Shown here piece after piece: positions 45,871-57,627 of a DNA stretch of 64,000 bases. Under the pieces are notes generated by a model. The model worked only from the letters and a program-made list of their open reading frames with translations. It was not told the origin of the DNA and did not search any database. A program made the position numbers and the translations under genes. The stretch spans positions 81,616,715 through 81,680,714 of the forward strand of contig CM077646.1 of assembly GCA_039707465.1 (NCBI GenBank), given 5' to 3'. Each line of letters opens with the position of its first letter. The stretch's first letter is position 1. This stretch comes from Rhabdophis nuchalis. Its lineage: Eukaryota; Chordata; Lepidosauria; Squamata; Natricidae.

Positions 45871-47129
45871 CTAGAAATGATTTCTACAGTTTATTTATCT
45901 CTACATGATGTAATACCAGTTTTCTGATCATAATATGCATGGTTTTTTCAAGTAGAAGAGAAAAATCTATTTCATTATATGAGACTTTTTGCTTGATGAA
46001 CTGTCAAAAGGCAACTTAAAGACACAGCTCCCATTAACCCAAATCTCAAAAATTGCAACCAGTGGACAAAGCTTCTCTGGCAGTTCAGATAAATGATAGT
46101 GTGTTTGCGTTTCAAAAGGAATATGCTTTGACAAAGTATTTCCAGATGGTACATTAGCTTGTTACACAATCTGGGTGGAACAAGCCACCCATTTCACAAT
46201 ATGGAAGAATAGAATTATCTACTTTAAACAAACACCCCAATCACTTGCTGAAACTTCTACAAGAAATATATTACGTGGAGAAATATGGGCTTTTCGTGGA
46301 CTGAAGAGAAAGTTTGTCAATCGCTGAATTTAAAAAAAGTGTTATAATACTAAGTCAGCCCTTCATTCCATGAAAGGTTTACTTTCATTCCCAATGTTAT
46401 TTCAAGGTTTTAAACCATACTAATTCAACTATGGAATAGTCAAAAGTTATAATGATAGTTGCTAGTTTTGATAGTATTTTAAAAATCTGCTAGATTTGGG
46501 AGATGTTCCCGTCCTGTTTTAAATGTATAGAAGGACCCAGTTAGATATGGTAACTAACAATCTGTTGCTAAACAGCCACTTCACTTCTAATTTCTCTGTG
46601 GGCCTACAAGAGTTATTTAGATAGTCATTGTTTAATACCAAATTAGATGGACTTTTGGTCCAGTCGAGCAAACATAACTCTTTATGGTTTTTATCCCAAA
46701 TGAATTATGATATGTGTATGAGGAGAGTGCTGACATTTTCTTGCACCATCCTTAATCTTAGCAATAGTGATGAAACAGCAACACCCTTTCTTTCATTTCT
46801 TCATACAATATATCAGGTTTATGACACGTCTCTTATATGTTTTATAATTTAAGGTTCCTTTTATGATCACCTGGCAGAAAAAAGTGATGGATAGGATTTA
46901 ACAGATTTGTTAAACATCATATTATTTTATTTTATTTTATTTCATTTATTTTTATTTGCATGATCACTGGGGTGCATAATATCATTATGTGATGCAACAG
47001 AGCTTTGACTGAATAACACCACAATTATCTAGGTAGTAAACTGAGTTCAATGAGCTTTCATTATTGAATAATGAAAAGGCTGATACAGTTGCAAATTCTC
47101 AATGCAGCTAAGATATTAGAATCTATGGA
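45871..47129. other. No gene seen
   Basis: AT-rich; a TTTTA-rich run lies at 46921-46955. No recognisable element boundary. Confidence 0.4.
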
Positions 47130-47130
47130 T

Positions 47131-47199
47131 TCCCTTCCTTCCTTCCTTCCTTCCTTCCTTCCTTCCTTCCTTCCTTCCTTCCTTCCTTCCTTCCTTCCT
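47131..47199. repeat. (CCTT)n microsatellite
   Basis: About 17 uninterrupted CCTT units. Confidence 0.95.
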
Positions 47200-47894
47200 G
47201 ATATTATTCTAAATGAGGCATAATAGACTGATCACAAGAGAGAGGAGGAACGATTGTCTAACAGCGAAAACAGCAAATGCTGCTTTTTGAAATAATAGGA
47301 AGCTATGGCTGCAGTCCTGGATGATGCTTTTGACATGTTAGATGTTTCTTTCTGAATTTGCTGAATCTCATTAAAATATAGACTAGTTACTCTAAAGCAG
47401 TTTGTTCCTACACCTTTCAAAAAGAGGCAACTTTATTTGTAAGAAATAGTAATTTGAATTCTATTCTCTTGATCTGCTGCTGGTAGGACATTTGGAGTAC
47501 TCCAATTGTGTGTGGCAGGATTGCCCTGCTAAAAGTTTAAATTTGTAAGATGAGAGCAATTATGGGATTATTGCTCCACATGCTGGAATGGAAATACTGT
47601 AAGACATTTGAATCAAATCTTATGTTTCAAGAACATCTGATATTTGAAAAGAATACCACAAACTAATTAGAATAAATTGGCTTTTCTCAAAACTCTATGG
47701 TGTACATAAGCATAAAGTATTGGAACAGAATTAGCCAGCAAAACTTCAACTCTGTAGGCAGAGAGTTCAAATTATATACCACAGTCAGAAGAGAATAATA
47801 AAAGTAACATGGATGAATAAAATATAATCAGCTATACACAAGTTCATGATTCTAGGGATGGCTTGGGTAAACTTTTGTGGACTGTATTTCTTTA
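47200..47894. other. No gene seen
   Basis: AT-rich; one 62-codon minus frame without a domain. Confidence 0.4.
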
Positions 47895-47902
47895 GTTTAG
47901 GT

Positions 47903-47995
47903 CAGGGGTTCCATGCTCTGCTGGCTGGAGAATTCTGGGAGTTGAAGTGCACAAGTCTTCAAGTTGCCAAGTTTGGGAACCCCTGGTTTAGGTGC
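47903..47995. mobile_element. hAT MITE, fold-back-related, perfect 8-bp TSD (93 bp)
   Basis: Begins CAGGGGTTCC and ends GGGAACCCCTG. GTTTAGGT flanks it on both sides (47895-47902 and 47996-48003), an exact duplication. The interior matches one arm of the 41721-41855 element (GAATTCTGGGAGTTGAAGT), so this looks like a deletion derivative that kept both termini. Confidence 0.88.
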
Positions 47996-48029
47996 TTGGT
48001 TGCTCTAAAATAAATCTTCCTTCAACCTT

Positions 48030-48242
48030 GTGGCCAGGTTGGGTGTGGCCAGTTTGATGTCTCTCATGTTGGTGGCACCTGTGGTGGCCTGACCACTCTG
48101 CCAGTGAAAACAGATTCCTTGTGACGCCCTTCTGCAACCCTCTGCAAGCTAAAACAACCTTCATTTTCGCTGGCAGGGCAGCCCATGGGCCAGATTTAAA
48201 CATCCCAGATCCGGCCTTTGGGCCTTGAGTTTGACACTCCTG
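48030..48242. mobile_element. hAT MITE fragment, CAGGGGTGTCAAACT family
   Basis: Right terminus GGCCTTGAGTTTGACACTCCTG matches the family at 22323-22749 in inverted form. The GC-rich interior has several GGCC-rich words. The left terminus was not found. Confidence 0.55.
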
Positions 48243-49300
48243 ATCTAATGCTACTAACGGAGACATGGAGGCAACTCTCCATTGACAGAATATTAGCTTC
48301 AGCTTATTATTTTATGTTCTTTTTGTTATTGTTGTTGTCTTGTTTTTATGCTGTGAGCTGCCAAGAGTCAGTTTTAGTTGGGTGATGTCTAAGGCAAATA
48401 AAATAGATTTTGGGACAGAGAGAAAAATTAGCTGCATAAAGCAGCAGGACTGCAAAGTGATCCATGCTGCCATTAATTGATTGCAAATCCATAAACATCC
48501 TTCAATTGTCTTAGGAGTCACATTAAAAAACAAAAAAACAAAACCAAAAGCAGCTTCCACATGACATTTCCCCTCTCATCTTGTAATTCCTTAATCTTGT
48601 TGAAGTCACTACTGAACTAGCCTGGGAATTGAATTGCTTATCCCTTGACAAAGTCAAGAAAAGAACAAAACATGCTTTCCCCATAATTAATTTCCCAAAG
48701 AAATATGTCCCTTGGCCTATATTTTTAAAGCAGAGTCACACTGGATAAATTCCAGCCCTCGAGAATCTATTACCATTAAATCCAAATGCTTTACTGCATT
48801 AATTTTCCTTCAGCCAAGCTATTTGAGGAAGTCATGTAGCTATGTGTCTTCCTTCCCTTCCCCAGTTCCATCCCCCCACTTCCTTCCAAGAATTAGGGAT
48901 ATTATGTAAATAATATAAATAATGAATATTATTTCATATTTGTGTCATAAAGTATTAATTACATTTTTATCCTGCACTTCCAAGGATTTCAAGCTTTCCT
49001 TTTTATTTCCCTAAATGGGGAGGCAGATTAAGCTGATAGAAAGTATGGTACGATCAAACATCAACCTAGAAGGGATTGGAATCAAAGGTTTTCTATCTGC
49101 TCAGGCCAAGTACAATATGCTATATTAGGGTTTCTTGAAGTGTGGGTTGAGGTCCCCCAAGACTCTTAAGGGGATCTGTGAAATTAAATAATTTGCTACA
49201 CATTGAAGATATTTTCAAAAAAGTTTAAAATAGTGTCCCTCTTCTCATTATTAGTTTTTATGTATTAAAATATTTTTCTATGAAAAATATTTTACTTATG
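48243..49300. other. No gene seen
   Basis: AT-rich with no recognised element. An 82-codon minus frame (48312-48560) has no domain. Confidence 0.4.
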
Positions 49301-49308
49301 CTACTACT

Positions 49309-50253
49309 GCGTTTCCCCGAAAATATGACATGTCTTGAAAATAAGGCCATCCCATATTTTTCAGTTGGGCAAAAATATAAGCCCTTTCCCCAAAATAAGT
49401 CCCTTGGACAACCCCCCCCCCCTCCAGCCAGGCAGAGCACCACTCACCAACCTAGCGGTATCCCAAAGGTGCTAAGCTGTGGGAGCCCTGGAGAGAAGCA
49501 AAGGCGCTCATGTTGCTTGGCGCCTTCAGGATACCACTAGGTTGGTGAATGGTGCTGTGCCCAGCTGGAGAGGTGGATTGCCGGGGGGCTGACCAAAGAG
49601 CTGGACACAGCCTCAGGGGAGAATGGCTGTGTTGCACTGTCACAGTAGCGCAACACAGCAGCAATGAGGTGACCACAACAGAGAGTCTTCTGGCAGCAAC
49701 CATAGAGCGCACTCCCAGAGCAGCCACTGTTGGAAGACGTGGCAGCCAATCTCTGGAGTTTGGAAGCCAGAGAAGAACTTATGCTCAGAGCGCAGCAGCG
49801 GTACCCTGGCCCTACAGGGAGAGCTGGGCGAGGGCATGGTGAGGCTGAGAGGCACATGAGGGAGTGGAACAGGCACTTATGCAACCCCCCTCTCCAGCTG
49901 GACAGAGTGCCATGCATTGATTTAGGAGTATCCTGAATGTGCCAAGCTACGGGAGCTGCAGAGCAGGCCGAGTGCCACGCAGTATTGGTGCCTTCAGGAT
50001 ACCCCTAGGTCAGTGAATGGAACTCGGCCTGGCTGGAGAGGGGGGTTGCCGGGAGGCTGCTCATGAGCGTGGTCACCTCATGGCTGGTGTGTTGTGCCAT
50101 TTGCTGAGGCTGTGCCTGGCTCTTTGGGAGCCCGCTCGCAAGACAGCAACTGCCCGGCAATTCCAAAACAATAAGCCTTCAATAATAATGCCCAAAACAT
50201 ATTTTGGGGGGTCAAAAGAAAATAAGACCCTGTCTTATATTTGGGGAAACATG
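49309..50253. mobile_element. Non-autonomous DNA transposon with TGCGTTTCCCCGAAAATA termini
   Basis: Left TGCGTTTCCCCGAAAATATG and right TATATTTGGGGAAACATG are inverted relatives, each followed inward by a partly matching block (GACATGTCTT; AAGACAGGGTCTTA). The GC-rich interior of about 750 bp has its own internal duplication: the phrase with CCTTCAGGATACC occurs near 49525 and 49990, with inverted relatives near 49450 and 49920. Frames up to 126 codons occur on both strands but lack a transposase domain. Superfamily unclear, perhaps mariner-like. Confidence 0.6.
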
Positions 50254-50428
50254 ATATCTAGTGAATTTAATATTGTGATTCATCATAACTGATATTAAAT
50301 AAATAATACTCTATACATGCATCAATTTTAATTTTTATATAGTAAATATTGATTCATATAACTTATATAAAACCCACATCCCATCGTGAATTCCATCTTG
50401 TATGTATTCCAGAGCTAGCCTCTTATTG

Positions 50429-50452
50429 CTGCGAGAGTCCCCGCTCTCGCAG
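50429..50452 (+). other. Perfect 9-bp hairpin near the LINE 5' end
   Basis: CTGCGAGAG is followed after six bases by its exact complement CTCTCGCAG. It lies at the probable start of the LINE 5' region, upstream of the endonuclease. It may be a structural element of the LINE RNA or chance. Confidence 0.6.
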
Positions 50453-52933
50453 GTTTGGCCCTCTGAATTATCGAGGGCCCGTCTTGAGGAAGGATTTATT
50501 AATCCGGAGAGACGGGTGAAGCACGGCCTCAGGGGATTTTTAGTTAGGAAATTTTTATCTATTTTAGGGGGCACCAGGGAGGGGGGTGGGTATAGACAGA
50601 TTGAGACAAAACAACTATATGAAAGAAAGGGCCGGACCAGTAGCCGACGGGAGGGGACGGAAGGTACCGATTTGAGGGGGGAACTACTAGTCGTGCCATT
50701 GGAGGGCATGCCAATCCAGACGGTTGTGGGGAGGGGCAGGGCCGAGGGGAGACCATCCTCCCGGTTGTTGGCACGCAGCCGTTGTTTACGAACGGTCAGA
50801 TGCCACAACCCCCGCAGGCTAGGTGGTCAGGGAATACAGAGCCTGGGCCTGCGGCTGATGTTCTGCAATGCCAGGTCCGTTGTCAACAAAGCCCCCCTCG
50901 TCCATGACCTTGTGTCAGAGGGGGAGCCGGACCTGGTAGGAATTGCGGAAACCTGGTTGGGCCACGAGGGAGGACTTCCCCTCGTTGAAATGTGCCCACC
51001 AGGCTACCGCGCTTTTCATCAGCCCCGGGCCCAAGGTAGGGGTGGAGGGGTGGCGGTCATTATCAAGGAAGGTCTTGAGCCAAGAGAGACCATTGTGCCA
51101 TAGACTACCGGTTGTGAGTCCCTCTGCGTGAAGTGGGGCCTGGGGAGGCAGTTGGGCTTGCTGGTTATATACCTGGCTCCTCGCTATGTAGCAGCAGCCC
51201 TGCCCGAGCTCCTGGAGGTGATCGCTACGGTGGCAGTGGAGACCCCCAGACTTATAGTCATGGGGGACTTTAATCTGCCATCGTTGGGCGAATCATCCGA
51301 GGTAGCTCGGGAGTTCATGGCTTCCATGACAGCCATGGACCTGACCCAACTAATTCAAGGCCCCACCCACGAGGGTGGTCACACACCGGACCTCATCTTT
51401 GTCTCAGGCCAATGGAAGAGTGATCTGGGCTTAGGGGATATAGTCATCACACCCTTGTCATGGTCAGATCACTCACTTCTCCGGCTCGACTTTCCAACCG
51501 CTACCCCCCGCCGCGAGGAGGCGGCACCAGAACCACCTATCTGGTTCCGCCCCAGGCGCCTGATGGACCCAGATGGGTTCCAGATGGCGCTTGGGCCACT
51601 TCCTGTACCCCTGACCCGCGCCCCGATGGAGGATCTCGTGGCCGCATGGAATACTGCGACCACGGGAGCCTTGGATCGGGTCGCGCCCTTGCGGCCTCTC
51701 TTGCGGCGCCGAACCGCCCCGGCCCCTTGGTTTACCGAGGAGCTGAGGGCGATGAAACGCCACAAGAGATGCCTAGAGAGAAGATGGAGGGCTACTCGAT
51801 CTGGATCTGACCGGACACAGGTAAGAGCCCATTTACGGACTTACATTGTGGCGTTGAGAGTGGCCAAACGCCATCATTGTGCCACTCTCATAGCATCCGC
51901 AGAAAACCGCCCTGCCGCCCTGTTTGGGGTGACCCGTTCCCTCCTTCAGCAGAGGGTGCGGGAAGCCCCGTTACAGGGTAGAGCAGAGGAATTTGTGACT
52001 TTTCTGCAGGACAAAATCGCTCAGATACAGAACGAGTTAGCCCCCATTCATGGCCCAGTGGGATGCCACGAGGCAGATCTTGTTTGGGAGGAGTTTGACT
52101 CCGTTGCTTCCGAGGATATGGACAGGTTACGTGGGCGACTGCGAGCCACCACATGTTTATTGGACCCGTGTCCCTCCTGGCTTGTACTGGCATCCTGGGA
52201 GGTGACACGAGGCTGGCTCCAAGAGGTTATCAACGCATCCTTGAGTGAGGGTTCCTTGCCTGCTTCCCTAAAAGAGGCTATGGTGAGGCCCCTCCTTAAG
52301 AAGCCCTCTTTGGACCCAGCTCTTTTAACAAACTATCGTCCTGTCTCCAACCTTCCCTTTTTGGCGAAGGTTGTCGAGAGTGTGGTGGCACAACAGTTTC
52401 CCCGTCACCTGGAGGAAGTTGATTATCTAGACCCGCGCCAGTCCGGCTTTCGGCCCGGGCATAGCACTGAGACGGCATTGGTCACGTTGGTTGATGATCT
52501 CTGGAGGGCCAGAGATGGGGGTTGTTCCTCCATCCTGGTCCTATTAGATCTCTAGGCGGCTTTCGATACCATCGACCATGGTATCCTATTGCATCGGCTG
52601 GGGAGGTTGGGGGTGGGAGGCACCGTCCTACGGTGGTTCTCCTCCTACCTCTCTGGCCGATCGCAATTTGTGTTGGCAGGGGAGCAGAGGTCGACCCCGA
52701 GACCCCTCACATGTGGGGTGCCTCAGCTGTCGGTCCTTTCGCCTCTCCTGTTTAATGCATACATGAAGCCGCTGGGTGAGATCATCCGTGGTTTTGGGGT
52801 AGAGTATCATCTCTACGCTGATGATACTCAGCTGTATATATCTACCCCAAACCACCCCAACGATGCCGTAGCGGTGATGTGCCAGTGCCTGGAAGCCGTG
52901 CGGATCTGGATGGGAAGTAACGGACTTAGGCTC

Positions 52934-52938
52934 AACCC
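52934..52938 (+). other. Target-site duplication of gypsy element (left)
   Basis: AACCC here is repeated exactly at 57897-57901, directly outside the other LTR. Removing one copy restores the LINE codons (N P, then T K T E). Confidence 0.95.
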
Positions 52939-53194
52939 TGTTGCATCCTGACGGCACTCAAAAGCCCCAGTAACAGCCAGCCGTTTAATTGGCTTGGGTG
53001 TGGCTGGTTGTGGCCGAGGGCGGCTGATCTGTTGATTGGCCGGCTGCCTAGCAGCTCTCCATAAAAGGAGCTGTAGGGCAGAAGGCCCCCACCTTTTTAA
53101 CTAGTCACTTTTATAAGCAACCGTTGCTGTTTGGAATAAAGAGCTTTTAACCTTACCGGTCTGGACTCACTCTCTCTCAGCAGAGAATCTAACA
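52939..53194 (+). repeat. 5' LTR of gypsy element
   Basis: Starts TGTTGCATCC and ends TCTAACA, giving TG...CA. Contains a TATA-like CATAAAAGG at 53060-53068 and a poly(A) signal AATAAA at 53135-53140, so U3, R and U5 functions fit in 256 bp. Differs from the 3' LTR by A versus G in the CCCC(A/G)GTAAC word and T versus G in GGCTGG(T/G)TG. Confidence 0.95.
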
Positions 53195-53195
53195 C

Positions 53196-53212
53196 TGGCG
53201 ACGAAGGACTGG
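53196..53212 (+). promoter_or_regulatory. Primer-binding site of gypsy element
   Basis: TGGCGACGAAGGA begins one base after the LTR. The first nine bases are complementary to the 3' end of tRNA-Ser(GCT) including CCA, as I remember that tRNA. Mag-type elements are recorded as using tRNA-Ser. The match ends after nine bases, so the tRNA identity is likely but not certain. Confidence 0.65.
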
Positions 53213-53332
53213 GGCCGGTACTGATTACACGGAACGGAGCTCTTCTCGCTGCGGACTGAAGAGTCTCTCTGTCTGACTATCCTCCGGCCTCGCTATTTCT
53301 CCAGCGAGCTTACTGGCCTGTTGCCGCGCACA

Positions 53333-56300
53333 ATGGCCACTTTGCCGCCTTTCGCCCCCTATGACGCGTCGCAAGAATCGTGGGAAGCCTTTCTCGCTCG
53401 ATTCGAGTGCTTCCTCCTCGCGGGCGACCACGGAGAACTCACCCCGGAGCGTCGACTGGGGCTCTTCCTGGGCTGTGGAGGCCGCACAGTTTTCGCCGTA
53501 GCGCGGAATATTGCCGCGCCCGCACCGGTCCATACCTTGGCATGGGACACGCTGCAGGCCCGTTTGAAGGCCCACTTCGCCCCCGCACCCTCGCGGATTT
53601 CTCGACGGTTTGCGTTCCGGCAATGCCGCCAGCTGCCCACACAGTCAGCGGCGGATTTCCTGCAGGCCCTGAGAACCGCGGCCATCTTGTGCGAATTCGC
53701 CGCCCCGTACCTCGACGAATCGTTGGTCGAACAATTCGTCTGCGGGCTAAAGGACGTGAAGCTCAGGCGTCGGCTGATGGCCCGCTCGGACATCACCTTG
53801 GAGCAGGCTGTGGAAGAGGTCAGGGGCGCCGAGTTGGCCGAGGCCGCCTCTTTTGATTTAGGCCCCAGCCAGCCGGCAATGCCGTTGCCCGCCCCGCGGG
53901 CCTGCCGGGTCGACGACTACGCCCCCCTCGACCCGTCGGAGGACTTCGAGGCCTATGACCAGGTGGCGCGCATCCAAGCTACGGGCCGGAGCCGCGCCAG
54001 AGCCCAACCATCTCGCCGGCCACCCATGACTTGCATCGGGTGCGGTGGCGGCCATGTGAGGAACGACTGCCCCTTCCGGGCTACTATTTGCCGACGATGC
54101 GACCGCAAGGGCCACATCGCCCGCGTCTGCAGAGCCAACCTTCCAGCCCTGGCCCCCCCGCCGGCTCGTGACACGACAATATCTGCGCCTTCCCGGAACT
54201 ACGGTCAACGCCGCTCGTCTCGCAGGCCGCAGCCTGAGGCCGACTGTTTCGCCGCGAAGGAGCTCCAGGACTCCATTCCGCTTCCGACGGATGACCGTAG
54301 GCGCATTTCCACGTCCCTTTTTATAAATGGCAGGTCTATTACCATGGAGGTTGACTCGGGCTCGTCTCGGTCCCTTGTTTCCTGGCCACAGTTGGCCCGC
54401 CTTTGCCCTGCCATTAGGCTTGCTGATTTGACACAGCCCGAGACTCTGTTGAGGAACTATCAGGGCAACCCCATCGACGTGCTAGGCCAACTCCGTGCCC
54501 ACGTCCGCTATGGTCGTTTCACCGGGTTCCTGCCCATTCTGGTCGTCAAGCGCCCTCTGACCGCCCTTATAGGTTTAGACTGGTTCGCTGCCCTGGGTCT
54601 CTCGGTCCAGCGTGTGCACCGGGTGCCAACTGCCTCGCCGGTGGATGCGGTCCTGGCGGACTTCCCCGACGTTTTCGACGGCACTTTGGGCACTTATAGG
54701 GGTTCCCCGGTTTCCCTTAACCTAGACCCTCAGGTTGCTCCAATTCGGCTCAAGGCCCGCAGGCTGCCTTTCGCACTGAAGCCGAGGGTTGACGCGGAAC
54801 TTGATCGTCTAGTGGCGCAGGGCGTACTGGAGCCGGTCGACCAGGCGAAGTGGGAGACCCCCATCGTAGTTCCCATCAAGCCCGATGGTTCCATACGCAT
54901 CTGCGCCGATTACAAGTCGACGATCAACCGCGGGCTTCAGGCGAACCCATATCCGGTTCCGGTGGTGCAACACCTGTTACACTCCTTGGGACAGGGTTGC
55001 ATTTTCGCAAAACTGGATATGGCGCAGGCCTACCAGCAGCTTCCGGTGGATGATGAGGCGGCTGAAGCGCAGACTATTGTCACCCACCGAGGAGCTTTCT
55101 GTTGTCGCCGCCTCCAATTTGGCGTTTCCGTTGCCCCGGGGATTTTCCAGAGCCTCATGGAGCGGCTGCTCCATGGGCTTCCGGGGGTTGTCCCGTATTT
55201 TGATGACATCTTGATAGCCGCCGCTAGCGCATTAGATCTCGCCAAAGTACTTCGGAAGGTCCTTACCATCTTCAGGGGCGTGGGTTTTAAATTGAAACTT
55301 AGTAAGTGTAAGTTCGCTGAGCCGAGGGTAGAATTTCTGGGGTTTATGGTGGATGCCCAGGGCATTCACCCCACTCCCTCCAAGGTCGAGGCGATCCACG
55401 ACGCCCCCACCCCTGCTTCCAAACAGGAGCTGCAGGCATTCCTTGGCCTGCTCAATTTTTACGCGCCCTTTATTCCGCATAAGGCGTCACTAGCCGAGCC
55501 GCTTCACCGATTGCTCGATCGCTCGGCGGTCTGGCGCTGGGGCAGCCGAGAGGCGCAGGCGTTTGCGGCTATTAAAAACATGCTAACGTCTAAGGCCGTG
55601 CTGGTTCAATATTCGGACCGCCTACCCTTGGTGTTGGCATCCGATGCCTCCCCCTTTGGAGTGGGGGCCGTCCTGAGCCACGTTCATCTCGATGGCTCGG
55701 AGGCCCCCATTGCCTTTTATTCCCGGACTCTGTCTCCTACGGAGCGCAACTACAGTCAGATTGACAAGGAGGCCCTGGCTGTAGTGTCCGGGATTAAAAA
55801 ATTCCACGAATACCTGTACGGCCGCCACTTCTCTGTTTTCACCGACCACAAGCCGCTCCTTGGGCTTCTGGCCGGTGATCGGCCTACCCCTTCCATTCTC
55901 TCTCCCAGGATGACCAGGTGGACGGAGTTTCTGACGGCGTACGATTACTCGCTGTTCTACCGTCCGGGGAAACAGCTGGGACATGCTGATGCCCTCAGTC
56001 GTTGCCCCCTTCCCCGGACGGACCAGGCGCCGGTGCCAGCCCTGTCCGTCCTGTCAGTGGCAGATTCGGATCTCCCCCTTACCTCGTCCGACGTCGCGGT
56101 GCAAACCAAGGCAGACCCTGTCCTGTCCCAAGTTTCCACCTGGGTCCTGCGAGGGTGGCCCCTGGGCTCGCTGCCGGACGTGTATCGGCCTTTCAAGTCC
56201 CGCCAACTGGAGCTATCGCTCCACAGCGGGTGCTTATTATGGGGAGACCGGGTCATCGTTCCCCCGCCCCTCCGCCATCAGGTACTTAGCTCCCTCCATG

Positions 56301-57607
56301 CCACCCACCCGGGCATAGCTCGCATGAAGGCATTGGCCAGGAGCTATGTCTGGTGGCCGCGCATGGACGACGAGGTGGCCGCCTGGGTGGGTGCTTGCCA
56401 GGCGTGCCAGATCTCTCTCCCCGCACCCCCCTCCGCTCCCCATCGGGAGTGGGACGCCCCCAGGTCACCGTGGTCCAGGGTCCACATTGACTTTGCCGGC
56501 CCCTTCCATGGTCAGACCTTCATGGTGGTAGTAGATGCCTACTCTCGCTGGACCGAGGTCATCCTGATGGCCTCGACCACGGCTGAGAGCACCGTGCGCG
56601 CGCTTCGGCGCCTTTTTGCTACGCACGGGTTGCCGGACTCCCTGGTCTCCGACAACGGGCCCCAATTTCACTCTGCCATTTTCCAGGAATTCCTGGCCTC
56701 CCAGGGGATCCGGCACGCGCCAACGGCCCCCTACCACCCTGCCGCAAATGGCCGGGCGGAAAGAGCCGTCCGCTCGGCCAAGGAGGCCCTCGGGAGGATG
56801 GATAGGGGGGATTGGCAGTCAAGGGTAGATGCTTACCTTATGGGACAGCACTCTATGCCTTGCCAGGCGACAGGGAAGAGCCCCGCAGAGCTGCTGATGG
56901 GCCGCCGCCTGCGGACCAAATTGGACAGGCTGCACCCCCAGTATAATGAGGTGCAGCCGTGCAAACTGGGGGTCCCCTCTCCCCGCCGTTTCTCCGTCGG
57001 CGACACAGTTTTTGCCAGGAACTTCGCTGGGGATCCGCGGTGGGTACCCGCTGTCGTCCGCGAACTAACGGGTCCCTGTTCCTACAGGGTTGGACGACCG
57101 GATGGATCTGAGTGGCGGCGACACTTGGATCAATTGAGGCGCCGCCCTCCGTTTTCAGCCCCGCCGACGCCATCACGGCCTCCAGACCTGTCGACCGTCG
57201 AGGCCTCAACCCAGCGGGATGACTGGCCCATCACCGCACCATCCTGGCCATCTACCACCTTCTCCGACCACTCCACCCCTGAACAGTTTCCGGGTCTGCT
57301 TATGCCGGAACTGTCGCCCCTGGAACATCCACAACCCGACACACAGAACACCCCAAGTGCGCAACGACGACGGTCCGATCCATGTCCGGACCCGGCCGAA
57401 TTGGACCCAACACCCAAGGGACTGGAGCACGATGCCAACCCACAGAACGCGCCCCCGGACGTTGCCCCGCCGTCTACCGTGGCACGCGGTGACATCACAG
57501 ACCACGACGACACAGTTTGTCCTCCTCCATCGGCCCCGGCAGAGACATTGAGGCGCTCGGGGCGGAGTAGATGCAGCCCCACCTACCTCAGCGAGTACGT
57601 GTGCTAG
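53333..57607 (+). CDS. Gypsy gag-pol polyprotein, 1424 codons, one uninterrupted frame
   Basis: Retrotransposon polyprotein for particle assembly, reverse transcription and integration. The ATG at 53333 is the first in frame; a TTG 12 bases upstream is not needed. Capsid-like gag covers residues 1-225. Two zinc knuckles follow: CIGC...H...C at 234 and CRRC...H...C at 253. Protease has the DSG triad at 341. RT has LDMAQAY (D562) and YFDD (622-625). RNase H has SDAS (D771) and FTDHK (838). The integrase zinc domain starts at H992 and includes WW and CQAC. Integrase catalytic residues are D1053, D1107 and E1143, with 35 residues between the last two. A C-terminal GPY/F-like module (TGPCSYRV) lies near 1250, then a proline-rich tail. 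Gag and pol are fused without a frameshift. All catalytic positions look intact. Confidence 0.93.
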   Translation: MATLPPFAPYDASQESWEAFLARFECFLLAGDHGELTPERRLGLFLGCGGRTVFAVARNIAAPAPVHTLAWDTLQARLKAHFAPAPSRISRRFAFRQCRQLPTQSAADFLQALRTAAILCEFAAPYLDESLVEQFVCGLKDVKLRRRLMARSDITLEQAVEEVRGAELAEAASFDLGPSQPAMPLPAPRACRVDDYAPLDPSEDFEAYDQVARIQATGRSRARAQPSRRPPMTCIGCGGGHVRNDCPFRATICRRCDRKGHIARVCRANLPALAPPPARDTTISAPSRNYGQRRSSRRPQPEADCFAAKELQDSIPLPTDDRRRISTSLFINGRSITMEVDSGSSRSLVSWPQLARLCPAIRLADLTQPETLLRNYQGNPIDVLGQLRAHVRYGRFTGFLPILVVKRPLTALIGLDWFAALGLSVQRVHRVPTASPVDAVLADFPDVFDGTLGTYRGSPVSLNLDPQVAPIRLKARRLPFALKPRVDAELDRLVAQGVLEPVDQAKWETPIVVPIKPDGSIRICADYKSTINRGLQANPYPVPVVQHLLHSLGQGCIFAKLDMAQAYQQLPVDDEAAEAQTIVTHRGAFCCRRLQFGVSVAPGIFQSLMERLLHGLPGVVPYFDDILIAAASALDLAKVLRKVLTIFRGVGFKLKLSKCKFAEPRVEFLGFMVDAQGIHPTPSKVEAIHDAPTPASKQELQAFLGLLNFYAPFIPHKASLAEPLHRLLDRSAVWRWGSREAQAFAAIKNMLTSKAVLVQYSDRLPLVLASDASPFGVGAVLSHVHLDGSEAPIAFYSRTLSPTERNYSQIDKEALAVVSGIKKFHEYLYGRHFSVFTDHKPLLGLLAGDRPTPSILSPRMTRWTEFLTAYDYSLFYRPGKQLGHADALSRCPLPRTDQAPVPALSVLSVADSDLPLTSSDVAVQTKADPVLSQVSTWVLRGWPLGSLPDVYRPFKSRQLELSLHSGCLLWGDRVIVPPPLRHQVLSSLHATHPGIARMKALARSYVWWPRMDDEVAAWVGACQACQISLPAPPSAPHREWDAPRSPWSRVHIDFAGPFHGQTFMVVVDAYSRWTEVILMASTTAESTVRALRRLFATHGLPDSLVSDNGPQFHSAIFQEFLASQGIRHAPTAPYHPAANGRAERAVRSAKEALGRMDRGDWQSRVDAYLMGQHSMPCQATGKSPAELLMGRRLRTKLDRLHPQYNEVQPCKLGVPSPRRFSVGDTVFARNFAGDPRWVPAVVRELTGPCSYRVGRPDGSEWRRHLDQLRRRPPFSAPPTPSRPPDLSTVEASTQRDDWPITAPSWPSTTFSDHSTPEQFPGLLMPELSPLEHPQPDTQNTPSAQRRRSDPCPDPAELDPTPKGLEHDANPQNAPPDVAPPSTVARGDITDHDDTVCPPPSAPAETLRRSGRSRCSPTYLSEYVC

Positions 57608-57627
57608 GGACTGCGTGCGTGCTCGCT

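Noticed and set aside
49537..49917. 126-codon minus frame in the GC-rich transposon as a transposase
   Set aside because: Serine/cysteine/leucine-rich with no DDE or zinc-finger pattern; equally long frames exist on the opposite strand.
53321..53332. TTG at 53321 as the gag-pol start
   Set aside because: An ATG lies 12 bases downstream in the same frame and vertebrate retrotransposons use ATG.
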